Assembly (NCBI GenBank): GCA_030426245.1
Contig: JAUHYZ010000026.1
Coordinates: forward strand, 1 to 32,975
Direction of reading: 5' to 3'
Length of the DNA: 32,975 nucleotides
Source: Alphaproteobacteria bacterium
GTDB taxonomy: Bacteria > Pseudomonadota > Alphaproteobacteria > Sphingomonadales > Sphingomonadaceae
Shown piece after piece: positions 8,709-17,516 of this stretch. The notes under the pieces were generated by a model. That model ran no database searches. It was not told the origin of the DNA and saw only the letters and a list, made by a program, of their open reading frames with translations. Position 1 is the first letter of the stretch. Every line of letters starts with the position of its first letter. Made by a program: the position numbers and the translations under genes.

Positions 8709-10361
8709 ATGGAGGTTGACCCAAATTCGGGCCACCGGGAACCGAGCGCCAAGGAAGTCCGCCTTGTCATCGCCGCATCGAGTGCGGGCACCATCTTCGA
8801 ATGGTACGATTTTTTCATTTATGGAACGCTCGCCGCGCTGATCGGCCAGGCATTCTTTCCCGCCGGAAACGAAACTCTGCAAATGCTGCTGGTTTGGGCC
8901 GGCTTCGCAGTCGGTTTCGGCTTCCGTCCCCTGGGAGCGATCCTGTTCGGCTTTCTGGGCGACAGGCTGGGACGCAAATATACATTCCTGGTCACAGTTA
9001 CGCTGATGGGCATAGCCACAGCGGGCGTCGGCCTGATTCCCACGGCGGCAAGCATTGGCCTGGCCGCACCGATCATCGTGATCGGCCTGCGAATACTGCA
9101 AGGGTTGGCACTGGGCGGCGAGTATGGCGGTGCGGCAATCTATGTCGCGGAACATAGTGCAGCCAACAAGCGTGGCTACTTCACGTCCTATATTCAGGCA
9201 TCGGTTGTTGGCGGTTTCGTGCTGAGCATAGCAGTTGTGCTGGCTTGCCGCTTTCTGATTCCGGAAGAAAGCTTCGTCGAATGGGGCTGGCGCGTGCCGT
9301 TCCTGCTGTCCATCGTGCTGCTGGCCATTTCTCTCTGGATGCGCCTGAAACTCTCCGAGAGCCCGGTTTTCCAAGCCATGAAGGCAGAGGCCAAACTGGC
9401 ATCGAACCCCTTTGTCGAAAGCTTTACCTATCCTGGAAACAAGACGCGGATCATGGTCGCCCTCTTCGGTGTGACGGCCAGCCTCACCACAATCTGGTAC
9501 ACGGCGTTCTTCTCCAGCATGTCCTTCCTGCGTGGTCCGATGCGGGTGGACGATCTGACGGTGGAACTGATCATGTTCTTCACCGGGCTGATCGCCATGA
9601 GTTTCTATCTGGTGGTGGGCAAATGGTCAGACAGGGTCGGTCGCAAGAAGCCGATCATTATCGGGAATATTCTGACACTGATCCTGCTTTTTCCGCTCTT
9701 CTGGGCAATCGGCAGCCTGGCCAATCCCGGCATCAACGATGCCGCCAAGGCCTCACCGGTCATTGTACAGGGCAGCGAATGTACCACTCACCCCTTCGGT
9801 GATCTGGTCGGAACCACTCCGAGCCAATGCGGCAAGTTGCTGGAAACGCTCACTGCAGCCGGTGTTCCGTATTCGGTGGAAAGCAGCGACACGCTGGCCC
9901 TCAGTGCTGGGCCGCAGCAAGCCAATGTCTCCACGCTCGATTGGAACGACGGCGCGGAACGCCGGGCGCAGGTGGAAGCCTTCCTGACAGACGCGGGATA
10001 CGATTTTTCCGAGCAATATCCGCCGCTCATCAACATCCTTGGAATTGCCGCGCTGCTGCTTGCTCTGGGTGTACTTTCCGCATTGACCTATGGCTCGGTC
10101 GCGGCGCTGCTGACCGAAATGTTCCCGCCGAACATTCGTTACAGCTCCATGTCGATACCCTATCATATAGGGGCGGGATATTTCGGCGGGTTCCTGCCTT
10201 TGATTGCAGGCTATATCATTGCCAGAACCGGCGATGCCTATGCCGGGCTCTGGTACACCTGGGCTTTCGTTCTGGTGGCACTGCTGGTCAATTGGTGGGG
10301 GCTCCCCTCAGGGCCGCCCCGGGAATTTTCTGAGAGTGAGAAATATCCGAGTGGCGGCTGA
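8709..10361 (+). CDS. MFS transporter, metabolite:H+ symporter (MHS) family
   Basis: Inner-membrane major facilitator of 550 aa. The N-terminus ASSAGTIFEWYDFFIYGTLA is the MHS-family signature, and the loop 2-3 motif GFLGDRLGRKYTFLVTV (around residue 80) is the MFS motif A. A second copy, GKWSDRVGRKK, lies near residue 307. Roughly 12 membrane spans are visible. An extra soluble insert of about 95 residues (about 340-435, from KASPVIVQGSECTTHP to the SEQYPPLINI strand) carries two Cys and lengthens the protein beyond the usual 430-450. The substrate is unknown; relatives carry organic acids, shikimate or osmolytes. The RBS is GGGGAGAAAGC. Its last 11 bases overlap the alr start. Confidence 0.9.
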   Translation: MEVDPNSGHREPSAKEVRLVIAASSAGTIFEWYDFFIYGTLAALIGQAFFPAGNETLQMLLVWAGFAVGFGFRPLGAILFGFLGDRLGRKYTFLVTVTLMGIATAGVGLIPTAASIGLAAPIIVIGLRILQGLALGGEYGGAAIYVAEHSAANKRGYFTSYIQASVVGGFVLSIAVVLACRFLIPEESFVEWGWRVPFLLSIVLLAISLWMRLKLSESPVFQAMKAEAKLASNPFVESFTYPGNKTRIMVALFGVTASLTTIWYTAFFSSMSFLRGPMRVDDLTVELIMFFTGLIAMSFYLVVGKWSDRVGRKKPIIIGNILTLILLFPLFWAIGSLANPGINDAAKASPVIVQGSECTTHPFGDLVGTTPSQCGKLLETLTAAGVPYSVESSDTLALSAGPQQANVSTLDWNDGAERRAQVEAFLTDAGYDFSEQYPPLINILGIAALLLALGVLSALTYGSVAALLTEMFPPNIRYSSMSIPYHIGAGYFGGFLPLIAGYIIARTGDAYAGLWYTWAFVLVALLVNWWGLPSGPPREFSESEKYPSGG

Positions 10362-11424
10362 CGAAACTCACAATTCCGGCCAAGCCAAGCCGCCTGGAAC
10401 GCTGCGGCTGAAGATAGATACCGATGCGTTGGCCGAGAACTGGCAGACGCTGCGCCGCATTGGAGGCAGCGCTCGGGCAGGTGCAGCGGTCAAGGCAGAT
10501 GCCTATGGCCTTGGCGTCGACAGGGCGGTGCCGGCGCTGCGCGATGCGGGCGCACGCGACTTCTTTGTCGCACATTGGTGTGAGGTCGGTGATGTGGCTC
10601 GCCACGTTCCGGCCAGGCAAATTTCCGTGCTGCACGGCCTGCGCACTCCACAAGACGCAGCCTATTCCAAGGCTATCGGTGCACGGCCCGTCATCAACAG
10701 CCTGCACCAGGCGAACCTGTGGCTCGATGCGGGCGGGGGCACTTGCGACCTCATGGTCGATACAGGCATCAATCGCCTCGGCCTGCCGCCTTCCCAAATC
10801 GGCGATCCGCTGATTGCCAAGCTCGACATCGATATTCTGCTATCCCACCTGGCTTCATCGGATGAAGACAGTCCGCTCAACCAGCTTCAGCTCTCACGCT
10901 TCAAACAAGTATGCGAAGCAATACCGGCAAAACGGCGAAGCCTCGCCAACAGTGCAGGGATTGCACTGGGCAAGGACTATGCTTTCGATCTGACGCGTCC
11001 GGGGCTGGCACTCTATGGCGGCGTGCCGCGGGGTGAATTGGCGGAAAGCATTCGCCAGGTCGCCTTCCTGCAAGCTGCCATTATCCAGACCCGCGATATC
11101 GACCGCGGAGATAGCGTGGGCTACAATGCAACCTTCACGGCAACCGCGCCGATGCGCATAGGCACGGTCTCGCTTGGCTATGCCGACGGCTTCTTGCGCA
11201 GTTGGGGTGCGAAAGGCGCACTGATGCGTGACGGCGTCCTTCTTCCACTGCTCGGGAAAGTGTCGATGGACATGGTCGTGGTCGATCTTGCGAATGCGCC
11301 GGAACTGCAAGAGGGGGATTGGCTGGATGTCCCCTATGCGCTGCCGGAAGCAGCCGCAGCATCGGGCTTGTCCCAATATGAACTTCTCACTGTGCTGGGC
11401 AGCCGCTTTTCCGCCTGGAACTGA
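10351..11424 (+). CDS. alr: Alanine racemase
   Basis: PLP enzyme that converts L- to D-alanine for peptidoglycan. From the GTG at 10351 the protein has 357 aa, normal for Alr. The PLP lysine is Lys48 in AAVKADAYGLG, and the second catalytic base is Tyr258 in SVGYNATFTA. The barrel ends near residue 235 and the C-terminal beta domain follows. Start choice: the open frame extends further upstream inside the transporter gene, but the GTG at 10351 follows GAGAGTGAG and gives a short 20-residue lead before the TLRLKIDTDAL strand; the GTG at 10336 is an alternative. It overlaps the transporter's stop and is probably coupled to it. Confidence 0.92.
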   Translation: MAADETHNSGQAKPPGTLRLKIDTDALAENWQTLRRIGGSARAGAAVKADAYGLGVDRAVPALRDAGARDFFVAHWCEVGDVARHVPARQISVLHGLRTPQDAAYSKAIGARPVINSLHQANLWLDAGGGTCDLMVDTGINRLGLPPSQIGDPLIAKLDIDILLSHLASSDEDSPLNQLQLSRFKQVCEAIPAKRRSLANSAGIALGKDYAFDLTRPGLALYGGVPRGELAESIRQVAFLQAAIIQTRDIDRGDSVGYNATFTATAPMRIGTVSLGYADGFLRSWGAKGALMRDGVLLPLLGKVSMDMVVVDLANAPELQEGDWLDVPYALPEAAAASGLSQYELLTVLGSRFSAWN

Positions 11425-11425
11425 G

Positions 11426-11480
11426 TTGCAATCTTGTTGCACCGCACTTGCTGCAAGTGCTAAATGCAACATAACTTGCA
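11426..11480 (+). promoter_or_regulatory. TTGCA/TGCAA cluster, presumed PhaR operator
   Basis: The 71-base gap between alr and phaR is packed with TTGCA/TGCAA words: 11426-11431, 11437-11441, the perfect palindrome GCACTTG-CTG-CAAGTGC at 11444-11460, and TGCAA-N6-TTGCA at 11465-11480. PhaR proteins are known to bind TGC/GCA-rich sites and to repress their own gene, so this is most simply an autoregulatory operator. Binding itself is inferred. Confidence 0.6.
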
Positions 11481-11495
11481 GCATGGGAGCTGGGA

Positions 11496-12065
11496 ATGGC
11501 TAAGGAAGAAAAGGGTGCGCAAGAGCCTGTGATCATCAAGAAGTACGCCAACAGGCGGCTCTACAACACAAGCTCTTCAAGCTATATCACGCTAGACGAT
11601 CTTTCGAAGATGACGCGCGAAGGCGTGGACTTTCAGGTGCTGGATGCAAAGACCGGCGCAGATATCACCCATCAAATCCTGACCCAGATTATCATGGAAG
11701 AAGAAGCCAACGGGGCGGAGCAAATGCTGCCCATCAGCTTTTTGCGACAGCTCATCGCCATGTATGGCAATTCGATGCAGGCTCTGATGCCGCATTATCT
11801 CGAAGCTTCCATGGAAAACTTCCAGGCCAATCAGCGCAAGCTGCAGGACGTCTTCAAGCAGAGCGTGGGCAGCGAAGCCTTCACCAAGATGGCGGAAACG
11901 AACATGGCGATGTTCAAGGCCGCCGCTGAGGCCTTCATACCCGAAAATCAGAATTTCGCCCAGGCACCCACCGAGGAAACAAACAAGTCCAAGGATGACG
12001 AGTTGGCTGCGTTGCGCGAGCAGATGGCTGAAATGAAGAAGAAGATCGACTCGCTTGGCAAGTGA
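11496..12065 (+). CDS. phaR: Polyhydroxyalkanoate synthesis regulator PhaR
   Basis: Transcriptional repressor that senses polyhydroxyalkanoate (PHA) granules and controls phasin and PHA genes. The N-terminal PHB/PHA accumulation regulator DNA-binding domain is clear: IIKKYANRRLYNTSSSSYITLDD (residues 13-35), followed by VLDAKTGADITHQILTQIIMEEE (residues 48-70), both diagnostic. The C-terminal part is a helical, Met-rich PHB_acc region and ends in a Lys/Glu-rich coiled coil (ELAALREQMAEMKKKIDSL). Length 189 aa is usual. Its own upstream gap carries the TGCAA cluster described separately. proS begins within its stop codon (GTGA), so the two are coupled. No PHA synthase gene is in the window. 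Confidence 0.93.
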   Translation: MAKEEKGAQEPVIIKKYANRRLYNTSSSSYITLDDLSKMTREGVDFQVLDAKTGADITHQILTQIIMEEEANGAEQMLPISFLRQLIAMYGNSMQALMPHYLEASMENFQANQRKLQDVFKQSVGSEAFTKMAETNMAMFKAAAEAFIPENQNFAQAPTEETNKSKDDELAALREQMAEMKKKIDSLGK

Positions 12066-13663
12066 CCGCTGAGGGGCCATCGAGGCCCCGACAGCAACCC
12101 ATCGATTCGAGAGCACCAGATTTGTCCGCTATCCGTCATGCCTTGTCGGTCAAACGCACCGACGATTTTGCCCAATGGTACCAAGAGGTCGTATCCGCCG
12201 CGGACATGGCCGAGGAATCGGGCGTGCGTGGATGCATGGTCATCAAGCCCTGGGGCTATGGTATCTGGGAGCGTCTTCAGCGCCTGATGGACGATCGGAT
12301 CAAGGCGGCAGGCGTCGACAATTGTTATTTCCCGATATTCATTCCGCTCGCCAATTTCACGCGTGAGGCCGAACATGTCGATGGCTTCGCCAAGGAAATG
12401 GCTGTCGTCACGCATCACCGGCTGATCGCTGACGGGAAGGGCGGCCTGATACCCGATCCCGACGCTAAGCTGGAAGAACCGCTGATCGTTCGGCCGACTT
12501 CTGAAACGATCATTGGCGACGCCATGAGCCGCTGGATCCAGAGCTGGCGCGACCTGCCGCTAAGGCTCAATCAATGGGCCAATGTCGTGCGCTGGGAAAT
12601 GCGTACGCGCATGTTCCTGCGCACCAGCGAATTCCTCTGGCAGGAAGGTCATACCGCACACGAGGATCGCGACGATGCGATGCGCGAGACACTGCGCGCG
12701 CTTGAGATGTATCGCAGCTTTGCCGAGGATGTGCTCGCCATGCCGGTCATCGCGGGTGAGAAGCCCGAGAATGAACGCTTCCCCGGAGCGGTCGCGACCT
12801 ATTCGATCGAGGCGATGATGCAGGACGGCAAGGCCCTCCAGGCCGGCACGTCACATTATCTCGGGACCAGTTTCGCCCACGCGGCAGGCATCCACTATCA
12901 AGATCGAGATGGCGGCCAGCAATTGTGCCATACGGCCAGCTGGGGCGTCTCTACGCGGCTGATCGGGGGCCTGATCATGACCCATGGCGACGATGACGGT
13001 CTACGCGTGCCACCGGCAGTTGCACCATGGCAGGTCGTCATCCTGCCCATGCTGCGCGACAATGACGGGGACGAGGCCCTACTGTCCTATTGCGAGGAAC
13101 TGCGTGCAGGCATTGCAGCGCAGACAGCTCTGGGCGAGCCTGTGCGTGTCCTGCTCGATACCAAACCAGGCAAGGCCGCGGCAAAGCGTTGGGACTGGGT
13201 ACGCAAGGGCGCGCCCGTCATCCTCGAAGTCGGCGGACGCGACATGGAGAATGGCGTCGTCAGCCAGCTACGCCGCGATCGATTGTGGGGCGATGGCGGA
13301 AAGCCAAATTTTGCCGCACCTGTGCGCGACGAATGCATCGCATCCATCGGGCCCATGCTGGAAGAAATTCAGCAGTCACTGCTCATCGAAGCGCAAGAGC
13401 GGCGCGAGGCGAATGTCACGCGCGGTGTGACGCGAATAGACGAACTGGAGACTTTCTATGCCGAGGACCAGCGCTTCCCTGGCTGGATGGAAGTCCAATG
13501 GTCGAAGCCCACGGGCACTGCACTCGACAAGGTGGTGGAACAGCTCAAGGCCTTGAAGCTGACCATCCGCAATGTGCCAATGGATGCAGCGCCCGCGGAT
13601 GGAACTTGTATCTTCACCGGCGAACCGGCGGTCGAGCGGATTTACATCGCCCGCGCATATTGA
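12062..13663 (+). CDS. proS: Proline--tRNA ligase, short (archaeal/eukaryotic-like) type
   Basis: Class II aminoacyl-tRNA synthetase that charges tRNA-Pro; cytosolic. It lacks the large editing insertion of the long bacterial ProRS, and motif 2 flows directly as WANVVRWEMRTRMFLRTSEFLWQEGHTAH. Motif 1 corresponds to GCMVIKPWGYGIWERL and motif 3 to GVSTRLIGGLIMTHGDD. An anticodon-binding domain follows (VAPWQVVILPM), and the C-terminal extension ends in RIYIARAY, typical of the short form, which is known in several bacterial groups. The start is GTG at 12062, overlapping the phaR stop; the first 25 residues are variable linker, so a later start cannot be excluded. Length 533 aa. Confidence 0.93.
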   Translation: MTAEGPSRPRQQPIDSRAPDLSAIRHALSVKRTDDFAQWYQEVVSAADMAEESGVRGCMVIKPWGYGIWERLQRLMDDRIKAAGVDNCYFPIFIPLANFTREAEHVDGFAKEMAVVTHHRLIADGKGGLIPDPDAKLEEPLIVRPTSETIIGDAMSRWIQSWRDLPLRLNQWANVVRWEMRTRMFLRTSEFLWQEGHTAHEDRDDAMRETLRALEMYRSFAEDVLAMPVIAGEKPENERFPGAVATYSIEAMMQDGKALQAGTSHYLGTSFAHAAGIHYQDRDGGQQLCHTASWGVSTRLIGGLIMTHGDDDGLRVPPAVAPWQVVILPMLRDNDGDEALLSYCEELRAGIAAQTALGEPVRVLLDTKPGKAAAKRWDWVRKGAPVILEVGGRDMENGVVSQLRRDRLWGDGGKPNFAAPVRDECIASIGPMLEEIQQSLLIEAQERREANVTRGVTRIDELETFYAEDQRFPGWMEVQWSKPTGTALDKVVEQLKALKLTIRNVPMDAAPADGTCIFTGEPAVERIYIARAY

Positions 13664-13684
13664 CCGCCGCTCAATTCAGTTGAA

Positions 13685-13915
13685 TCAATCCGCTCTTTTG
13701 GTCGGCTTGGGCGCCTTCTTGGGAGCGCCGTTTTTCTTGTCGTAATAGCGCTTGGCGGCATATCCGCCGGCGGCAGCTGCCAAAATACCGAGTGGGCTCA
13801 GCCTGCGCAAAATTGAGACGGTCCCGGCACCCAGCAGGGCGCCCTGGCCTCCGCTCAAATTGAAGCGGTCGGCAAAACTCTGACCAGCGGCTGCACCAAA
13901 TATCTTTCCTAACAT
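13685..13915 (-). CDS. Small Gly/Ala-rich protein with one membrane segment
   Basis: A 76-aa protein of unknown function. The start at 13915 is supported by GAGGAAGGA on the minus strand. It opens with MLGKIFGAAAGQSFADRF. A hydrophobic stretch GILAAAAGGYAAKRYY (residues 43-58) could span the membrane, followed by a very basic tail (KKNGAPKKAPKPTKR). The pattern suggests a single-pass inner-membrane protein with a positively charged cytoplasmic tail. It diverges from rnr. Confidence 0.65.
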   Translation of the reverse strand: MLGKIFGAAAGQSFADRFNLSGGQGALLGAGTVSILRRLSPLGILAAAAGGYAAKRYYDKKNGAPKKAPKPTKRAD

Positions 13916-14043
13916 ATTTTCCTTCCTCGAATTTCTCTACACTAGCAATGCGTCGGCGCAGGGTTCGGTTCCGGAACCGCCATTGTTGAGCGGTTGGAAT
14001 GCACGGCCTTGCCGCCGGCACCAATGCCGCCCATATCGGCGCC

Positions 14044-16338
14044 ATGCCTGCACAGAAGAACCGCCGCTCCATTCCTGGTTTGCCATCGCGCGAGCAGGTT
14101 CTCGAATTCGTCCAGACTTCCGACAAGCCTGCCGGGAAACGTGAAATCGCGCGTGCCTTTGGCCTGAAAGGTCAGGAGAAGATCGCGCTCAAACGCCTGC
14201 TCAAGGACATGGCCGAGGAAGGCCTGATCGACGGGAAGAAGACCGCGTTTCACAGGATGGGCGGCGTCCCCAGAGTGACCGTATTGCTGGTGATGGATAT
14301 CGATGACGGGGAAGCCTTCGCGATTCCCGACAATTGGGAGCCCGACGATGCCACGCCGCCGCCGCGGGTGCGGCTGATCGAGCGCAAGCAGAGCTCCAAG
14401 CAAGGTAAGGGCCGCCAGGCGGCGCTGAAAGTGGGCGACCGGGTTCTCGCGCGCACGGAAGAAACCGGTTCGGGCTGGATAGCACATCCGATGAAGGTGC
14501 TGCCGTCGCGGGGCGAAGCGCTCATCGGCGTGGTGGAGATCGACGGTTCGGGCAAGGGTTGGCTTGCCCCGGTCGACAAGCGTGTGAGGAACAGTTCACC
14601 GATCGCCGACCTCGGCGGAGCGGAAGGCGGGCAGCTTGTCCTGGCGGAACCCGCCAGCCGTTCGGCGAGGTCGGGCGTAAAGGTGGTCCAAGTTCTGGGC
14701 GATCCCCTGGCGCCGAAATCCTACAGCCTGATCGCGATCGCCAAATATGGCATTCCACATACATTCGGCGAGGAAACTCTCGCGGAAGCGGAACTCGCCG
14801 CGAAACTGCCGCTGAGTCAAGACAAGCGCGAGGATCTGCGCCACCTCCCGATCGTTGCCATCGACCCGTCCGACGCCCGCGATCATGACGATGCGATCTG
14901 GGCCGAGCCGAACGGGCAGGGTGGTTTCAATGCTGTGGTCGCCATCGCGGATGTCTCCTATTACGTCCGCCCCGGCGGCAAGCTCGACCGGGAAGCGCGC
15001 AAGCGGGCGAACTCCGTTTATTTCCCGGACAGGGTCGTGCCGATGCTGCCGGAGATCCTGTCTGCCGATGTCTGCTCGCTGCGGCAGGATGAAGACCGCG
15101 CAGCAATGGTCTGCCACCTGGCGATCGACAAGTCCGGTACGATCAGCAGTTGGCGCTTCTCCCGGGCCATTGTCCGCATTGCAGGCAATATCGCCTATGA
15201 GGACGCGCAGGCAGCCATCGACGATGGCACGGCAGACGAGCAACTGAAGAATCTGTGGGCTTGCTGGGAAGCTTTGGCGAAGGCCCGGCACAAGCGGGAT
15301 CCACTGGAGCTGGATCTGCCCGAGAGGCGCGTGGTGCTGGACGATCAAGGGAAGATCGCGGAAATCGCCATACGCGAGCGCCTGGACGCGCATCGCGTAG
15401 TCGAAGATTTCATGGTCGCGGCCAATATCGCCGCGGCCAAGGCGCTGGAAAGCAAGGCCTCGCCTGTCGTCTACCGAGTGCACGAACCGCCGAGCCGCGA
15501 AAAACTGGTGGCGCTCAAGGACTATCTCGAGACATTCGACATGAAGTTTTCCCTGGGCCAGGTCATCACGCCCGGCCTGTTCAACCGCATGTTGAAGGAC
15601 GTGTCGGACGAGGCGGAAAAGGCCATGATCATGGAAGCTGTCTTGCGCAGCCAGACCCAGGCCTATTACGGGCCGCGCAATGCCGGACATTTCGGATTGG
15701 CGCTGGGAAGCTACGCGCATTTCACCTCGCCGATTCGCCGCTATGCCGATCTGCTGGTCCACCGCGCACTGGTCGATGCATTCAATCTTGAGCAGCCCAA
15801 GCCAAAATCGAAGCTGCCCCCTCTGTCTGGTCTCTCAGACCGCGATCGCGAAGATCTGGGCAAGGTCACCGAAGCTATCAGCACGGCAGAACGCCGGGCA
15901 ATGGAGGCCGAACGTGACACGATCGACCGCTATATGGCGGCCTGGCTTTCGGGGCGTGTTGGCGAGACCTTCGAAACCCGCATCACCGGTGTGCAGTCAT
16001 TCGGCTTTTTCGCTACCATTGTCGGTGTTGGCGGCGACGGTCTGGTGCCTGTCTCGACATTGGGCGACGATTACTATCGCTATGACGAGGCTGCCCAGGC
16101 ATTGGTCGGCGACAAATCCGGCACGCGCTATGCAACGGGAGACAGGCTGAAGCTGAAATTGGCAGAAGCCAATCCGCTGACAGGCGCGTTGAAATTCGAA
16201 CCGCTGGACAGTGAAGGCAAACCGATCGAACCGCGGGGCGGAAAACCTCCACAGCGGCCCCAGCGCAAGGGAAAATACATCCAGGGCAAGCGCGGCCGCC
16301 CGGCAAATATCCGGCACAACGCACGGCGCAAGAAATAG
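14044..16338 (+). CDS. rnr: Ribonuclease R
   Basis: 3'-5' exoribonuclease that degrades structured RNA. The RNase II/R catalytic motif AIDPSDARDHDDAIWAE (coding around 14860-14908) carries the metal-binding aspartates. An N-terminal helix-turn-helix-like region is visible (GKREIARAFGLKGQEKIALKRLLKDM). A C-terminal S1 domain follows (GETFETRITGVQSFGFFATI). The last 45 residues are a Lys/Arg-rich tail, usual in RNase R and linked to RNA and helicase interactions. From the ATG at 14044 the protein has 764 aa; an upstream ATG at 13999 would add 15 residues and neither has a strong ribosome site. I prefer 14044 because homologous starts lead directly into the GLPSREQ segment. Confidence 0.94.
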   Translation: MPAQKNRRSIPGLPSREQVLEFVQTSDKPAGKREIARAFGLKGQEKIALKRLLKDMAEEGLIDGKKTAFHRMGGVPRVTVLLVMDIDDGEAFAIPDNWEPDDATPPPRVRLIERKQSSKQGKGRQAALKVGDRVLARTEETGSGWIAHPMKVLPSRGEALIGVVEIDGSGKGWLAPVDKRVRNSSPIADLGGAEGGQLVLAEPASRSARSGVKVVQVLGDPLAPKSYSLIAIAKYGIPHTFGEETLAEAELAAKLPLSQDKREDLRHLPIVAIDPSDARDHDDAIWAEPNGQGGFNAVVAIADVSYYVRPGGKLDREARKRANSVYFPDRVVPMLPEILSADVCSLRQDEDRAAMVCHLAIDKSGTISSWRFSRAIVRIAGNIAYEDAQAAIDDGTADEQLKNLWACWEALAKARHKRDPLELDLPERRVVLDDQGKIAEIAIRERLDAHRVVEDFMVAANIAAAKALESKASPVVYRVHEPPSREKLVALKDYLETFDMKFSLGQVITPGLFNRMLKDVSDEAEKAMIMEAVLRSQTQAYYGPRNAGHFGLALGSYAHFTSPIRRYADLLVHRALVDAFNLEQPKPKSKLPPLSGLSDRDREDLGKVTEAISTAERRAMEAERDTIDRYMAAWLSGRVGETFETRITGVQSFGFFATIVGVGGDGLVPVSTLGDDYYRYDEAAQALVGDKSGTRYATGDRLKLKLAEANPLTGALKFEPLDSEGKPIEPRGGKPPQRPQRKGKYIQGKRGRPANIRHNARRKK

Positions 16339-16385
16339 CAGCAAGAAACGCCAGCTCATGTGCAACTTTCGAGAGGAGAGACTCC

Positions 16386-16904
16386 ATGCTGATCCCTGGC
16401 CGGAAGGCCCCAGACCTGGACCTGCCGCGTACCGATGGAAGCCGCTTCGTCCTCTCGCGCCAGTCGCCAGGCAACTTCAGCATGCTGATTTTCTATCGCG
16501 GCCTGCATTGTGCGATCTGCCGCCGTTATCTCACAGCGCTTGCCGACAGGCTCCATGATTTCATTCAGCTGGGAATCATGCCGGTAGCCATTTCCATGGA
16601 TGACGAAAAACGGGCTCTAAAGACGCATCAGGAATGGGATACAGGCGACATACCCATTGCCTATGCAATGCCGGAAGATGCAGCTCGGCAATGGGGTCTT
16701 TACATTTCCAGCAAGCGCGAAGGAGAGCAGGAACCGGATATCTTTGCCGAACCGGGGCTGTTCCTTGTCCGTCCCGACATGGAGCTGTTCTTCGCTCAGA
16801 TTCAGAGTGCGCCATTCACCCGCCCCAACGTGGACGAGCTGCTGCAGGCAATGCGATATGTAATAGAAAACGACTATCCCGTACGCGGCACTTTGACTGC
16901 ATGA
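16386..16904 (+). CDS. Peroxiredoxin-like (AhpC/TSA) protein
   Basis: Thioredoxin-fold protein of 172 aa in the peroxiredoxin-like family. FYRGLHCAICRRYL places a CxxC pair at Cys42/Cys45 where typical peroxiredoxins have their peroxidatic Cys preceded by PxxxT; the CxxC makes it closer to a thiol-disulfide or atypical peroxiredoxin type. It is presumably cytosolic, with no signal peptide. A very good ribosome site (GAGAGGAGAGACTCC) precedes the ATG. It follows rnr by 47 bases, in the same direction, and may be read from the same transcript. Function in oxidative stress is inferred. Confidence 0.83.
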   Translation: MLIPGRKAPDLDLPRTDGSRFVLSRQSPGNFSMLIFYRGLHCAICRRYLTALADRLHDFIQLGIMPVAISMDDEKRALKTHQEWDTGDIPIAYAMPEDAARQWGLYISSKREGEQEPDIFAEPGLFLVRPDMELFFAQIQSAPFTRPNVDELLQAMRYVIENDYPVRGTLTA

Positions 16905-16917
16905 TGGCCGCTGAAGA

Positions 16918-17370
16918 CTAGCTCAGCCGGTCGATATCCTCATCCGAAAGCCCACCTGGAACGATGAATACCGGGCAGGGCAAGGCGCCCGACACATGGG
17001 AGAAATAGGCGACAAGCGGTCCCGGATTTCCCTCCGGCGCGGCGCCCAGCACCAATGCCGCGACCTCCGGATGCTCCAGCAGATATTCGCGGATCACCTT
17101 TTCGCCTTCGCCCTGACGCACCGCGATGGTTGGCATCCTGCCGCTTTCGGACCACATGCTGCCCGCGGCGCTGGTTGCAAGAACCTCCGCCCGATCGCGC
17201 GCCTCTTCCTCGATGGTCGCTTGCACACCGCCGAACGCCACGAAATCCTGTGGCTGAACCAGAGCAAGAATATGCACGCCGCCTTCCGTCTTGGCCGCTC
17301 GGCGCGAAGCAAAACGTAGCGCGGCGCGCGCTTCTTCCGTCTCGTCCATGATCACCAAATATATTCTCAT
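16918..17370 (-). CDS. Universal stress protein (UspA family)
   Basis: A 150-aa single-domain Usp protein. It opens with a beta strand and Asp (MRIYLVIMDETEEARAALRFASRRAA), a pattern in which the early Asp contacts the nucleotide. It ends with a strand-helix-strand segment, VAALVLGAAPEGNPGPLVAYFSHVSGALPCPVFIVPG. The classical ATP loop G-2x-G-9x-G(S/T) is not perfectly kept (LGAAPEGNPG), so nucleotide binding is uncertain. It diverges from the pdhC operon; the shared gap contains an inverted repeat. Confidence 0.85.
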   Translation of the reverse strand: MRIYLVIMDETEEARAALRFASRRAAKTEGGVHILALVQPQDFVAFGGVQATIEEEARDRAEVLATSAAGSMWSESGRMPTIAVRQGEGEKVIREYLLEHPEVAALVLGAAPEGNPGPLVAYFSHVSGALPCPVFIVPGGLSDEDIDRLS

Positions 17371-17439
17371 GGTCCCGTTCCCGTCGGCACGGTATCATCG
17401 TAAACGTGCTTTCACGCAAGAAGCTTGCACATTCATACG

Positions 17440-17476
17440 CTCTGGCCCTTGCAGGCGCGCGCCAAATTGGCCAGAG
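17440..17476. repeat. Inverted repeat in the usp/pdhC divergent promoter region
   Basis: CTCTGGCC at 17440-17447 and GGCCAGAG at 17469-17476 are exact reverse complements with a 21-base spacer that itself contains the palindrome GGCGCGCGCC. It lies 40 bases before the pdhC start, a plausible operator position. No regulator family is assigned. Confidence 0.45.
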
Positions 17477-17516
17477 AAACAGGCAGTAATTTACCAAAGG
17501 GACGAACCGATCCGTC

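Noticed and set aside
10204..10350. The longer alr frame from 10204
   Set aside because: The extra part overlaps the transporter's last membrane spans in another frame, and Alr proteins do not have such an N-terminal extension.
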